Below the pieces are notes generated by a model, which searched no databases, was not told where the DNA came from, and saw only the letters and a program-made list of their open reading frames with translations. This document shows, one piece after another, positions 8,995 through 17,417 of a stretch of DNA of 64,000 nucleotides. The stretch's first letter is position 1. Each line of letters begins with the position of its first letter. The position numbers were made by a program, and so were the translations under genes. This stretch comes from Rhizobacter sp. Root1221 (GTDB lineage Bacteria > Pseudomonadota > Gammaproteobacteria > Burkholderiales > Burkholderiaceae_C), in NCBI RefSeq assembly GCF_001425785.1, contig NZ_LMDI01000002.1:124001-188000 (forward strand), written 5' to 3'.

Positions 8995-9968
8995 GCCACG
9001 CCTCGCCCCGTGCGCAACCGCGGATCGATCACCACATACAGCAGGTCGACTCCCGCATTGATGAGCACGAAGACCAGGGCCATCAGGCACAGGTACGCCG
9101 CCATCACGGGGATGTCGGCAAACATCACCGCCTGGATGAAGAGTTGGCCCATGCCCGGCCACTGGAACACCGTTTCCGTGACGATCGAAAAGGCGATCAA
9201 CGACCCGAGTTGGAGGCCGACCACCGTGACCACCGGCACGAGCGTGTTGCGCAACGCGTGCCCCAGGTAGACGACGCGGTCAGGCAACCCGCGTGCGCGG
9301 GCGAAGCGAATGAAGTCGGCGCGCATGACTTCGAGCATCTCCGCACGGACCAGGCGCAGGATGAGTGCGAACTGGAACAGTGCGAGCGTCACGGCGGGCA
9401 GCAGCACATGCCGCCAACCGTCGGCCGTGAGCAACCCGGTGGTCCATCCGCCCACATCGACCACTTCCCCGCGGCCGAACGCCGGCAGCCAGGGGAGCAG
9501 CACCGAAAAGCACAGGATCAGCAGGATGCCGATCAGGAACGTGGGCAACGACACACCGAGGAGTGAAACACCCATCAGCACCTTCGCCGCCCAAGTGGTT
9601 CGGCGCAACGCCACGTAGACGCCGAGGGGTACGCCGAGCAGGACAGCCAGCACCGCGGCCACCAGCGCCAGCTCCAGAGTGGCCGGCAGGCGTTCGGCGA
9701 ACAGCGTGGCGACGGGCCGCGCCTGCCGAAGGCTGATACCGAACTCTCCGCGCAGCGCATGGCCCACGAAACGGGCGAACTGGACGGGTACCGGACGGTC
9801 CAGGCCCAGGTCAGCCCGCAACGCCTCACGTTGCGCGGGAGAGGCCTCCTGCCCAAGCATCTGCGTCACGGGGTCGCCCACGTGCTGGAAAAGAAGGAAA
9901 GCGAGGAAGGCCACCGCCAGCAGCACGACGGCACCTTGCAGCAGGCGGCGGATCAGGAAGGCCAACAT
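8991..9968 (-). CDS. dppB: Peptide ABC transporter permease (DppB-type)
   Basis: First gene of the transporter operon; 325 residues. The N-terminal MLAFLIRRLLQGAVVLL helix is typical of DppB/OppB, followed by GLDRPVPVQFARFVGHALRGEFGIS, a hallmark of this permease family. The EAA loop (RARGLPDRVVYLGHALRNTLVPV) is intact. No periplasmic binding protein gene sits beside it, so the partner must be encoded elsewhere. The gene starts just 25 bases after a terminator-like hairpin behind the porin, so its promoter must lie in or very near that hairpin. Confidence 0.88.
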   Translation of the reverse strand: MLAFLIRRLLQGAVVLLAVAFLAFLLFQHVGDPVTQMLGQEASPAQREALRADLGLDRPVPVQFARFVGHALRGEFGISLRQARPVATLFAERLPATLELALVAAVLAVLLGVPLGVYVALRRTTWAAKVLMGVSLLGVSLPTFLIGILLILCFSVLLPWLPAFGRGEVVDVGGWTTGLLTADGWRHVLLPAVTLALFQFALILRLVRAEMLEVMRADFIRFARARGLPDRVVYLGHALRNTLVPVVTVVGLQLGSLIAFSIVTETVFQWPGMGQLFIQAVMFADIPVMAAYLCLMALVFVLINAGVDLLYVVIDPRLRTGRGVA

Positions 9969-9992
9969 CGGCGCAATGATAGGGGCGCCAGC

Positions 9993-10020
9993 GCAAAGGC
10001 CGCCCGAGGGCGGCCTTTGC
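9993..10020 (-). terminator. Rho-independent-like terminator of the porin gene
   Basis: A nearly perfect inverted repeat, GCAAAGGCCGCCC/GGGCGGCCTTTGC, gives a stem of up to 12 bp with a tight four-base loop. It lies 40 bases beyond the porin stop and just before dppB. On the minus strand the stem ends in TTTGCG, which is only a short U-tract. It should separate highly expressed porin mRNA from the peptide transporter. Confidence 0.65.
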
Positions 10021-10058
10021 AGCACGGATGCCTGGCTGGCCGCGAGGCCAGCTGGGGA

Positions 10059-11066
10059 TCAGAAGTTGTGCTGGATGCCGAGGTCGTAGCCCTTCTTCTC
10101 GGTACGCAGGATGGCGGTTTGCGGAATGACGGGCAACGCGCCCGAGAAGCCCTTGCTGTCATGAGCGTAGTCCACGTACAGCTTCGTGCGCTTCGACAGG
10201 TTGTGGTGATAGCCGAGCCCGAAGCGCTTGTTGACGTCGGTCGATCCCAACTTGAGGCTTGCGTAGCCGACCTTGATGTCGCCCGTGCCCACGGCGATGT
10301 TCGCACCCACCAGGAAGGACTTGAGTTTCACGCTGGCGTTGTTCTTGCCGTTGCCCATGCCGGCCGACAAGGTGAACTGGCCGAACGTGAAACGGGCGCC
10401 CAGGTTGGCCAGCCGGTCCTCGGCACCAGCCGGGTTCTCGAATGAAGCACCGACCCAGACCGGGCCGCCGGTGTAGCTGCCCGCGACGCTGTACGGGCGA
10501 TCGGGGCTCCCGGCAGGCGTTTCGGCCACGTCCGCCGACAGGGTCACGCCGGAGAATGCCGCAGCGTACTTGACCGAATCGGCAACGCGAACCTGACCGA
10601 CACCGTTGATCGCAAAAACCGTGCTGTTGCCCATGCCGATGTCGCGCAGCGCAGCGGTGGTTTCTCCCGCGAAGACATCCACCTGGTTCTGGACGGTCAG
10701 GAAGGACGAGGTGTACTGGCGACCCAGCGACATCGCGCCAAACGGCGTGCGCAAGCCGACGAACGAAAAACCTTCCCAGAAGCGGGACGTGACGGCCGCG
10801 GTGGGCTGGACGCCCGAACCGTTCCCGCCCGTGTCGGGAAGGAACCGGTGCTCGAACGCAAAGAACGCCGCCATGCCGCTGCCCAGGTCCTCGGACCCGC
10901 GGAAAGCAATGCGGCTGCCAGCCGTGTCCCCAATCTGCTTGTCGTTGAATCCGATGCGCTTGAGGGCTGCCTGGTCAATCTTGCCAAAGATCGTCACCGA
11001 CGACTGGGCCGAAGCAGCGCCAGCGAACGCGCCGAGAATCACAAGGGCGAGAAGGGATTTTTTCAT
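10059..11066 (-). CDS. Outer-membrane trimeric porin (Burkholderiales type)
   Basis: A 16-strand general porin for passive uptake of small polar solutes. From the ATG at 11064-11066 (preceded by GGAGATAG) it has 335 residues: a signal peptide with an AAS-AQ cleavage site around residue 20, then [12 protein letters not shown] and the alternating polar/aromatic beta pattern. [21 protein letters not shown] is typical of the family and the C-terminus ends in Phe, as needed for BamA recognition. A longer in-frame start (11108) would bury the signal peptide. It is monocistronic with its own terminator. Confidence 0.9.
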   Translation of the reverse strand: MKKSLLALVILGAFAGAASAQSSVTIFGKIDQAALKRIGFNDKQIGDTAGSRIAFRGSEDLGSGMAAFFAFEHRFLPDTGGNGSGVQPTAAVTSRFWEGFSFVGLRTPFGAMSLGRQYTSSFLTVQNQVDVFAGETTAALRDIGMGNSTVFAINGVGQVRVADSVKYAAAFSGVTLSADVAETPAGSPDRPYSVAGSYTGGPVWVGASFENPAGAEDRLANLGARFTFGQFTLSAGMGNGKNNASVKLKSFLVGANIAVGTGDIKVGYASLKLGSTDVNKRFGLGYHHNLSKRTKLYVDYAHDSKGFSGALPVIPQTAILRTEKKGYDLGIQHNF

Positions 11067-11304
11067 TGCGACTATCTCCATGAGTTTTGAACAAGAGGTC
11101 CCGATCAAGCTCCGGCACGTACAAACCGATCGGGCCGAACTCCTCAGCGGAAGTTACGTTATTGCACCAGAGTGCATTAACGAATGCCAAGCCGGTGTTG
11201 CCTCGCAGCAACGAGCATTTACGCCTATTGGCGTGCTGTTTGGCCCGTTTGCGCGCAGAAAACGAGGGTTTACGCGCAATCCACTGCGGGTATCCTCGGG
11301 GGTC

Positions 11305-11961
11305 ATGAACACTTTCGAATCCAATCGCGCCCCGCTGTCCTCGCTGGATGCCTGGCTCGTGGCGGCCGACAACGCGTTGCGCACGCTCGCCGGTGCCGGT
11401 CCGGCGGCGGTGCCGTCACCCGCGGCGCCGCTGGCCATCCCCGACCTGCCGGACGCCGACCGGCGCCTGTCCGGCGCCCTGATGCGGGTGAACCACGTCG
11501 GCGAGGTGTGCGCGCAGGCGCTTTACAACGCCCAGGCCCTCACGGCGCGCGACGCGGTCGCGCGGGCCCGCTTCGAGGCCGCCGGGCGCGAAGAAACCGA
11601 CCACCTCGCCTGGACGCGCGACCGCCTGGTCCAGCTGGGAGACCGCCCGAGCCTGCTGAACCCGCTGTGGTACCTCGGTTCGTTCGGCATCGGCTGGGTG
11701 GCCGGGCGAACCAGCTCCCGGTTGAGCCTCGGGTTTGTCGTAGAGACCGAGCGGCAGGTCGAGGCCCACCTCGCAGGCCACCTCGAACGGCTGCCCGAAG
11801 GCGACCACGCGTCACGCGCCATCGTCTTGCGGATGAAGGAAGACGAGGCCCGTCACGCCGACCAGGCAGAGCAGGCCGGCGGTGTGCCGCTGCCGAAGGT
11901 GGCGCAATGGCTGATGCGTGCGGCGTCCAAGGTGATGACCACCACGGCCCACCGCATCTGA
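11305..11961 (+). CDS. coq7: Demethoxyubiquinone hydroxylase Coq7
   Basis: Coq7 is a membrane-associated di-iron monooxygenase that hydroxylates demethoxyubiquinol, the penultimate step of ubiquinone synthesis. The 218 residues from ATG 11305 carry all six iron ligands as two EExxH-type repeats: Glu67, Glu97 with His100 (EETDH), Glu149, and Glu181 with His184 (EARH). The frame is open to 10606, but that extension is antisense to the porin gene and is not part of the protein. It is convergent with the OsmC-family gene, with four bases between the stops. Confidence 0.92.
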   Translation: MNTFESNRAPLSSLDAWLVAADNALRTLAGAGPAAVPSPAAPLAIPDLPDADRRLSGALMRVNHVGEVCAQALYNAQALTARDAVARARFEAAGREETDHLAWTRDRLVQLGDRPSLLNPLWYLGSFGIGWVAGRTSSRLSLGFVVETERQVEAHLAGHLERLPEGDHASRAIVLRMKEDEARHADQAEQAGGVPLPKVAQWLMRAASKVMTTTAHRI

Positions 11962-11965
11962 GCCT

Positions 11966-12388
11966 TCAGGCCGCCACCAGGTCGAAGCTGGTGGTGATCT
12001 CGGCGGTCTTGCCAAGCATGATGCTGGCGGAGCAGTACTTCTCGTGGGACATCTGGATCGCTCGCTGCACGGCCGTTTCGGGCAGGTTCTTGCCGGTCAC
12101 CGTGAAGTGCATGTGGATCTTCGTGAAGACCTTCGGATCCACCGGCGCCCGCTCGGACGTGACCTTCACCTGGCAGCCGCTCACGTCGTGCCGCCCGCGC
12201 TTGAGGATCAACACCACGTCATAGGCGGTGCAACCGCCGGTGCCCGCCAGCACCGTTTCCATGGGGCGTGGGGCCAGGTTGCGGCCGCCGCCGTCAGGCG
12301 CGCCGTCCATCATCAGCACGTGACCGCTGCCGGTTTCGGCGACAAAGCCCATGCCGCTCGCGGCCAGCCAGTTGATGGTGCATTCCAT
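11966..12388 (-). CDS. OsmC family protein (YhfA-like)
   Basis: OsmC/Ohr-fold proteins are thiol peroxidases or related stress proteins acting in the cytoplasm. The 140 residues contain the two conserved cysteines of the superfamily, Cys53 in AGTGGCTAYD and Cys119 in SHEKYCSAS, and the ETVLAGTGGC helix. The C-terminal half SASIMLGKTAEITTSFDLV matches the YhfA branch better than classical OsmC or Ohr, so organic hydroperoxide activity is uncertain. It is divergent from ilvA and the candidate small RNA. Confidence 0.82.
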   Translation of the reverse strand: MECTINWLAASGMGFVAETGSGHVLMMDGAPDGGGRNLAPRPMETVLAGTGGCTAYDVVLILKRGRHDVSGCQVKVTSERAPVDPKVFTKIHMHFTVTGKNLPETAVQRAIQMSHEKYCSASIMLGKTAEITTSFDLVAA

Positions 12389-12528
12389 GAAATGTCCTGT
12401 CTGAAAAAATCAGTAAAAACGGAACGTGGGCAACGTGCGCGACATCAGCCGGACGTCCACGGGAAAGGCCTCGAAATACCCTCGAACGGGTTATTGCGAC
12501 GCAACATGTCAAGTATTACACTGACGAT

Positions 12529-12628
12529 CATTGGTGTTATGGCGTGTTCGCCCAACCCAACCGATTGTCTCCTCCACCTCCTCCATTGGTGGATTCAGCC
12601 CAAGGCAGCAATGCCTTGGGCTTTTTTT
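12529..12628 (+). ncRNA. Candidate double-hairpin small RNA with anti-Shine-Dalgarno loop
   Basis: This free-standing transcription unit lies between divergent osmC-like and ilvA. A fair promoter (TTGCGA at 12494-12499, 17-base spacer, TACACT at 12517-12522) would start RNA near 12529. Hairpin 1 (12560-12590) has a 6-bp stem, ACCGAT/ATTGGT, presenting a 19-base loop of CU-rich sequence with two CTCCTCC-like units complementary to Shine-Dalgarno sites. Hairpin 2 (12598-12621) is a perfect 10-bp stem with loop GCAA, followed by seven T: a textbook terminator. No plus-strand gene upstream needs this terminator. The layout resembles the double-hairpin small RNAs known from Burkholderia. An ilvA leader/attenuator is the alternative reading. 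Confidence 0.62.
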
Positions 12629-12671
12629 CGACTCACTTCATCCGGCGCATCGTTCGCCCAGGAGATCGTTC

Positions 12672-14222
12672 ATGGCCGGCACCGCCCGCCCCCGTCCCCC
12701 GAAGCCCCTCGGCCTGCCCGACTACCTGCAGAAGATCCTCAACGCGCAGGTCTACGACGTGGCCCGCGAAACCACCCTGGACCGCGCGAACAAGCTGTCG
12801 GCACGGCTCGGCAACCATGTCTGGCTCAAGCGCGAGGACACCCAGCCCGTCTTCAGCTTCAAGTTGCGCGGGGCCTACAACAAGATGCGCCAGCTCACGC
12901 CCGCGCAACTCAAGCGCGGGGTGATCTGCGCCTCCGCCGGCAACCACGCACAAGGTGTGGCCCTCGGCGCGCGCCACCTCGGCTGCACGTCCGTGATCGT
13001 GATGCCGGTCACCACGCCGCAGCTGAAGGTGGATGCCGTCAAGGCGCTCGGCGGCGAGACGGTGCTGTACGGCGAGAGCTATTCCGATGCCTACCAGCAC
13101 GCACTCGAACTCGAGCGTTCGCGCGGGCTGACGTTCGTGCACCCGTTCGACGACCCTGACGTCATCGCCGGACAGGGCACGGTCGCGGTGGAGCTGCTGC
13201 GCCAGCATCCCGGCCCCATCGATGCCGTGTTCGTCGCCATCGGCGGTGGTGGCCTGATCTCGGGCGTCGCGGCCTACATCAAGTCGATCCGTCCCGAGAC
13301 CAAGGTCATCGGTGTGCAAACCACCGATTCCGACGCGATGGCCCGTTCGGTGGCCGCAGGCAAACGCGTGCAACTGAACGACGTGGGCCTGTTCTCGGAC
13401 GGCACGGCCGTGAAGCTCGTTGGTGAGGAAACCTTCCGCCTCACCCGCATGCTCGTCGACGAGTTCGTCAAGGTCGACACCGACGCGGCCTGCGCGGCCA
13501 TCAAGGACGTGTTCGAGGACACCCGCTGCATCGTCGAGCCCGCCGGCGCGCTGGGCGTGGCTGCGATCAAGCAGTACGTGGAGCAGCACAAGCTCAAGGG
13601 CAAGACGTTCGTCGCGATCACGTGTGGCGCGAACATGAACTTCGACCGCCTTCGGTTCGTGGCAGAACGTGCCGAGGTGGGCGAGGAACGCGAAGCCCTG
13701 TTTGCCATCACGATCCCCGAGGAACGCGGCAGCTTCCGCCGCCTGTGCGAACTGATCGGCGACCGCAGCGTCACCGAATTCAACTACCGCATCTCCGACG
13801 AGCGCCAGGCCCACGTGTTCGTGGGACTGACCACCCGCAACCGCAGCGAGTCGGCCAAGCTCGCCCGCAGCTTCACGCGCCACGGTTTTGCCGCCATCGA
13901 CCTCACCGACGACGAGATGGCCCACCAGCACGTGCGGCACATGGTCGGCGGGCGCAGCGAGCTGGCGCGCGACGAACGCGTGTACCGCTTCGTGTTCCCG
14001 GAACGCCCGGGGGCGCTGATGCGGTTCCTGTCGCACATGCACCCGGACTGGAACATCAGCCTCTTCCACTACCGCAACCAGGGCGCCGACTACGGCCGCA
14101 CGCTGGTGGGCATCCAGGTGCCCCGCGGCGACAAGAAGGCGTTCACCGAGTTCCTGAAGACCCTCGCCTACCCCTGGGTCGATGAAACCGACAACCCGGC
14201 GTACCGGTTGTTTCTCAGGTAG
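12672..14222 (+). CDS. ilvA: Threonine ammonia-lyase, biosynthetic
   Basis: IlvA deaminates threonine to 2-oxobutyrate, the committed step of isoleucine synthesis. The 516 residues match the long biosynthetic form (E. coli 514): a PLP-dependent catalytic domain with FSFKLRGAYN (PLP lysine Lys64), SAGNHAQGVA and the phosphate-binding GGGGLISG. Two ACT-like regulatory domains follow from about residue 335 (FAITIPEERGSFRRLCELIG and YRFVFPERPGALMRFL), where isoleucine and valine act. ATG 12672 is preceded by AGGAGA at a good distance. A strong terminator hairpin lies 50 bases upstream. Confidence 0.95.
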   Translation: MAGTARPRPPKPLGLPDYLQKILNAQVYDVARETTLDRANKLSARLGNHVWLKREDTQPVFSFKLRGAYNKMRQLTPAQLKRGVICASAGNHAQGVALGARHLGCTSVIVMPVTTPQLKVDAVKALGGETVLYGESYSDAYQHALELERSRGLTFVHPFDDPDVIAGQGTVAVELLRQHPGPIDAVFVAIGGGGLISGVAAYIKSIRPETKVIGVQTTDSDAMARSVAAGKRVQLNDVGLFSDGTAVKLVGEETFRLTRMLVDEFVKVDTDAACAAIKDVFEDTRCIVEPAGALGVAAIKQYVEQHKLKGKTFVAITCGANMNFDRLRFVAERAEVGEEREALFAITIPEERGSFRRLCELIGDRSVTEFNYRISDERQAHVFVGLTTRNRSESAKLARSFTRHGFAAIDLTDDEMAHQHVRHMVGGRSELARDERVYRFVFPERPGALMRFLSHMHPDWNISLFHYRNQGADYGRTLVGIQVPRGDKKAFTEFLKTLAYPWVDETDNPAYRLFLR

Positions 14223-14322
14223 TGTCCGAGTCGATTGCCGCCGGTGTTCGCGTGGCCTCACAATCCACGCAGGCGGCGAGACCCTCGCGCCCCCCCGACC
14301 GTGACCTGTTGACTCGCCGCCC

Positions 14323-15402
14323 ATGTCCGCCAACCGATCGCTGATCAGCCCCACCTCCAACTCGCTGCTCGAGCAAGCGTTGCGTGACAAGCTGAAACGC
14401 CGCAGCGAAACCACGGGCAAGCTCGGGGAACTGGAGCCGCTCGCCATCCGCATCGGGCTGATCCAGAACACCCTCAAACCCCGCTTCGATGCCCCGCAAC
14501 TCGCGGTGTTCGCGTCCGACCACGGGCTCGCCGTCGACGGCGTCTGCGCCAACAGCGCCAACCAGCCGTCCACCGCGTGGCTCGTGCACAGCCTGCTGAC
14601 GTCGCAGCTGCCGTTGTCGGTGTTCGCTCGCATCCAGGGCATGGCCTTGAACGTGGTGGACTGCGGCGTGGCCGAACCAGTGGTGCCCCACCCCCGCCTC
14701 ATGGCCCGCAAGATCGCCCACGGCACGCGCAACCTCCGGGTCACCGCGGCCATGTCGCTCGACCAGGCGCACGCGGCCATCCGCGCCGGCATGGAGATCG
14801 CCGATGCCTTGCCGGGCAACGTCGTGGCCTGCGCCGGCATCGGGATCGGTTCCCACGAAAGTGCAGCGCTCGTGCTGTCGGGCCTGTCTGGCGACCCCAT
14901 CCGCGAACTCGTGGTTCCCGGCCCGCACATGCCGCCCGAAGCCGAATCGCTGCTGATGAGGGTGATGCAGACGGCGCAAGGCCGGCACGGCCAGTTGAAT
15001 GACGCCGTGGAGGTGCTGGCGGCCTGTGGCGGTTTCGAGATCGCGATGATGGTGGGGGTCATGCTCGTGGCGGCCAGCAAGCGCCACCTGATCATGATCG
15101 ACGGCATGCCGGCGTGCGCCGCGCTGATGGTGGCGTCGCGCATCGCGCCCACCGTCACCGACTACTGCGTGTTCTGCCGCAGCCACAGCCACCCGGGCCT
15201 GACCCAGGCACTGTCACTGTTCCAGGCGATGGCGCTGCTCGAATTGGGCATGGAAAGCACGGACGGCACTGGCGCCACCCTGGCCTATCCGCTGGTTCGC
15301 AGCGCCGCGGCACTGCTGACCGAGGTGGCCGAAGGGGAAGACCCGGGGCCGTCGTTGCCCGCCGAGATGACCGGCGGTGCTGCACCGAGCCGCCTGGCCT
15401 GA
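14323..15402 (+). CDS. CobT-family phosphoribosyltransferase-like protein with altered active-site motifs
   Basis: The 359 residues follow the fold of nicotinate-nucleotide:dimethylbenzimidazole phosphoribosyltransferase (CobT), which activates the lower ligand of cobalamin. Matches include LAIRIGLIQNTLKPRFDAPQ, ASDHGLAVDGV, the GGFEIAMM...VGVMLVAASK block and the C-terminal DGTGATLAYPLV. Key family motifs are changed. The N-terminal KPPGSLGRLE-type motif reads SETTGKLGELE. RSAEPGH-type residues read SHSHPGL. The catalytic Glu position of GEGTGA reads Asp314 in TDGTGA. No other cobalamin gene is near. It may be a divergent CobT or a paralogue with another substrate. Confidence 0.7.
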   Translation: MSANRSLISPTSNSLLEQALRDKLKRRSETTGKLGELEPLAIRIGLIQNTLKPRFDAPQLAVFASDHGLAVDGVCANSANQPSTAWLVHSLLTSQLPLSVFARIQGMALNVVDCGVAEPVVPHPRLMARKIAHGTRNLRVTAAMSLDQAHAAIRAGMEIADALPGNVVACAGIGIGSHESAALVLSGLSGDPIRELVVPGPHMPPEAESLLMRVMQTAQGRHGQLNDAVEVLAACGGFEIAMMVGVMLVAASKRHLIMIDGMPACAALMVASRIAPTVTDYCVFCRSHSHPGLTQALSLFQAMALLELGMESTDGTGATLAYPLVRSAAALLTEVAEGEDPGPSLPAEMTGGAAPSRLA

Positions 15403-15425
15403 AGCCCGCGAGGGGGCCAAGCCGC

Positions 15426-16115
15426 TCAGCGCTGGTTCGCGCCGCCAGGGCCGCCCGGACCGCCACGCTGGCGGAACGGGGTTTCGTTGCCGGGCGGCGG
15501 GGCGCCCATGGGGCCGCTGGGCTGGCCACCCGGCTGATTGGCATTGGGCGGTGGCGCCTGCTGCGGCACCACAGGAGCCTGCTGCACCGGCGGCGGGGCC
15601 ACGGGCGGCTGTGGGCGAGACACCTGCAACTGCGAGGGATCAACCGGGTTCAGCGTGCCTGTGGCCGGCTCGGGCATGCGTGGCACTTCCAGTGTGAATG
15701 CCACTTCCCCCTGTGCCGGGCCGAACGAGGCCGATCTCGCGCCAACCGACTGGAGGGTGAGTTGATCCTCGACGCGGGCGCCGGCGCGGTAGGGGCGCGG
15801 CGGCTTGCCGTCGACGGACACGAGGGCGACACCGGGGCCCGTGGAACCTTCGGCGTCACGTTCGGACAGCACACCCAGCAGCTTGAACCGCGTGCTCTCG
15901 GGCGGCGGCGCGGCCGCCGCGGCCACCGCCTCGGCGCCGAACAGGCGGGACAGGTCGCCGCCACTGCCGACGGACTCGACCACCGCGACGGCGTTGCCGG
16001 GCGCAGGGGTGGATGACACGAACAGCCGCAGGCCCCAGAACACGATGGCTCCGGCGACGAGCGCCCAAACTACGAAAGCTGACAGTCTTGCAAGCATGGG
16101 AGAATTATCATTCAT
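15426..16115 (-). CDS. gspC: Type II secretion system protein GspC (no PDZ domain)
   Basis: GspC is the bitopic inner-membrane protein whose periplasmic HR domain contacts the secretin GspD. The 229 residues from the ATG at 16113-16115 show one membrane helix (about residues 10-30) and an HR-like domain (FKLLGVLSE...GVALVSVDGKPPRPYRAGARVEDQLTLQSV, about 70-125). A Pro/Gln/Gly-rich tail of roughly 90 residues ends the protein where other GspC proteins carry a PDZ domain or coiled coil. It is transcribed away from the rest of the gsp operon, as in Burkholderia, with only 24 bp between its start and that of gspG. Confidence 0.82.
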   Translation of the reverse strand: MNDNSPMLARLSAFVVWALVAGAIVFWGLRLFVSSTPAPGNAVAVVESVGSGGDLSRLFGAEAVAAAAAPPPESTRFKLLGVLSERDAEGSTGPGVALVSVDGKPPRPYRAGARVEDQLTLQSVGARSASFGPAQGEVAFTLEVPRMPEPATGTLNPVDPSQLQVSRPQPPVAPPPVQQAPVVPQQAPPPNANQPGGQPSGPMGAPPPGNETPFRQRGGPGGPGGANQR

Positions 16116-16139
16116 TGCCTGAACCGGCAGCCACATTCA

Positions 16140-16595
16140 ATGACCATGAAATCCCTTTCCCTCGCTTCCAAGCGGCTTGCACGCCACAGCGCGCGTGGTT
16201 TCACGCTGATCGAACTGATGGTCGTGCTCGTGATCATCGGCGTGCTCGGCGCCCTGATCGTGCCCAACGTCCTCGACCGTGCCGCGGGTGCCCGCGTCAC
16301 CGCGGCGCGCACCGACGTCAACAACCTGATGCAGGCGCTGAAGCTCTACAAGCTCGACAACCAGCGCTACCCGTCTGGCGAACAAGGGCTCAAGGCCCTG
16401 GTGGCCAAGCCCACCGCCGGCGTGATCCCCCCGAACTGGAAACCCTACCTCGACAAGCTGCCGAATGACCCGTGGGATCACCCGTACCAGTACGCCAACC
16501 CCGGCGTGAAAGGTGAGATCGATGTCTACAGTTTCGGAGCCGATGGCCAGGTCGGCGGCGAAGGCAACGACGCCGAAGTCGGCTCCTGGCAATAA
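16140..16595 (+). CDS. gspG: Type II secretion system major pseudopilin GspG
   Basis: Major subunit of the periplasmic pseudopilus that pushes substrates through the secretin. The 151 residues have a basic leader cut at G|FTLIEL (after residue 20) with the conserved Glu at +5, the hydrophobic helix, and the GspG-specific C-terminal part: RYPSGEQGLKALV, PNDPWDHPYQYANPG and DVYSFGADGQVGGEGNDAEVGSW, which includes the calcium-binding loop. First gene of the plus-strand gsp operon. A second in-frame ATG at 16146 is equally possible. Confidence 0.95.
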   Translation: MTMKSLSLASKRLARHSARGFTLIELMVVLVIIGVLGALIVPNVLDRAAGARVTAARTDVNNLMQALKLYKLDNQRYPSGEQGLKALVAKPTAGVIPPNWKPYLDKLPNDPWDHPYQYANPGVKGEIDVYSFGADGQVGGEGNDAEVGSWQ

Positions 16596-16596
16596 A

Positions 16597-17052
16597 TTGA
16601 AACCGCGCGCACGTGCCGGCGGCTTCACGCTCATCGAGCTGCTGCTGGTCGTGGCCCTGATCGCCGTGGCGTCGGGGCTGGCCACCTTCGCCATCCGCGA
16701 CCCGTCGAGCACGCAACTCGAGAACGAAGCCGCCCGCCTCGCCTCGCTGCTCGAGGCTGCGCGCGCCCAGTCGCGCGCCACCGGCATCGCGGTGCGGTGG
16801 GAGCCTCGCCCCGTGGCCCCCAACCCCGAAGGATTCCGGTTCGTGGGCCTGACGCCGGGCAACGAACTGCCCAACCAGTGGCTCGGCCAGGGGGTCTCGG
16901 CCGAGATCGTGGGGCTGCCCGCGTTGATGCTCGGGCCCGAACCCATCATCAACCGCCAGCGTGTCGTGCTCCGCCTGAACGACCAACGCCTCACGCTCGC
17001 CACCGACGGGCTTGCCCCGTTCTCCGTGGTCGATGACGAGGCGGCACCGTGA
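16597..17052 (+). CDS. gspH: Type II secretion system minor pseudopilin GspH
   Basis: Minor pseudopilin of the pseudopilus tip region. I prefer the TTG at 16597, one base after the gspG stop, because it gives a normal short basic prepilin leader (KPRARAG) before FTLIELLLV; the product has 151 residues. Upstream in-frame ATGs at 16513-16543 would overlap gspG by up to 83 bases and give an unusually long leader of about 26-36 residues. The C-terminal half has the GspH pattern (ARAQSRATGIAVRWEP, LRLNDQRLTLATDGLAPF). Its stop overlaps the gspI start. Confidence 0.85.
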   Translation: MKPRARAGGFTLIELLLVVALIAVASGLATFAIRDPSSTQLENEAARLASLLEAARAQSRATGIAVRWEPRPVAPNPEGFRFVGLTPGNELPNQWLGQGVSAEIVGLPALMLGPEPIINRQRVVLRLNDQRLTLATDGLAPFSVVDDEAAP

Positions 17053-17417
17053 CCCCCCGCCCGCGCGGCTTCACGCTCGTCGAAGTGCTGGTGGCGCTCA
17101 GCATCGTCGCCATCGCCATCGGCGCCGGCATCAAGGCGGCCGGCTCGCTCACGCAGAACGCCCAGCGGCTGCAGGACGTGACCGCGGCGCAATGGTGCGC
17201 CGAAAACCAGCTGACCGGCTTGCGCATCACCACCCCGCCCAGCTTCCCGTCGGTCGGTGACACCGAGTTCACCTGCGAACAGTTCGGCGCCACCTACACC
17301 GGCAAGCTGGTCGTGCGCCCCACGCCGAACCCGTCCTTCCGCCGGGCCGATGCCCAGATCTTCAACGAGGCGGGGCAGCCACTGCTCACGCTGTCCACCG
17401 TGCTGGGGCGGCTGTGA
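17049..17417 (+). CDS. gspI: Type II secretion system minor pseudopilin GspI
   Basis: Minor pseudopilin, 122 residues, that forms the tip complex with GspJ and GspK. The leader is short (TPRPRG) before FTLVEVLVALSIVAIAI, with Glu at +5. The T2SSI domain features AAQWCAENQLTGLRI and ends in EAGQPLLTLSTVLGRL. It starts at GTG, overlapping the gspH stop (GTGA). Confidence 0.92.
   Translation: MTPRPRGFTLVEVLVALSIVAIAIGAGIKAAGSLTQNAQRLQDVTAAQWCAENQLTGLRITTPPSFPSVGDTEFTCEQFGATYTGKLVVRPTPNPSFRRADAQIFNEAGQPLLTLSTVLGRL

Noticed and set aside
10606-11304. N-terminal extension of Coq7 across the porin gene
   Set aside because: Antisense to the porin; ATG 11305 gives the normal family N-terminus.
14223-14322. 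Possible cobalamin riboswitch before the cobT-like gene
   Set aside because: The gap is only 100 bases and has no B12-box-like sequence; too short for a cobalamin riboswitch.
12633-15158. An 841-codon open frame on the minus strand opposite ilvA and cobT-like
   Set aside because: It is a shadow caused by high GC third positions; the plus-strand frames encode recognised enzymes and the minus translation has no family features.
16513-16596. Longer start for GspH overlapping gspG
   Set aside because: It gives an abnormally long prepilin leader; TTG at 16597 gives a standard short basic leader right after the gspG stop.
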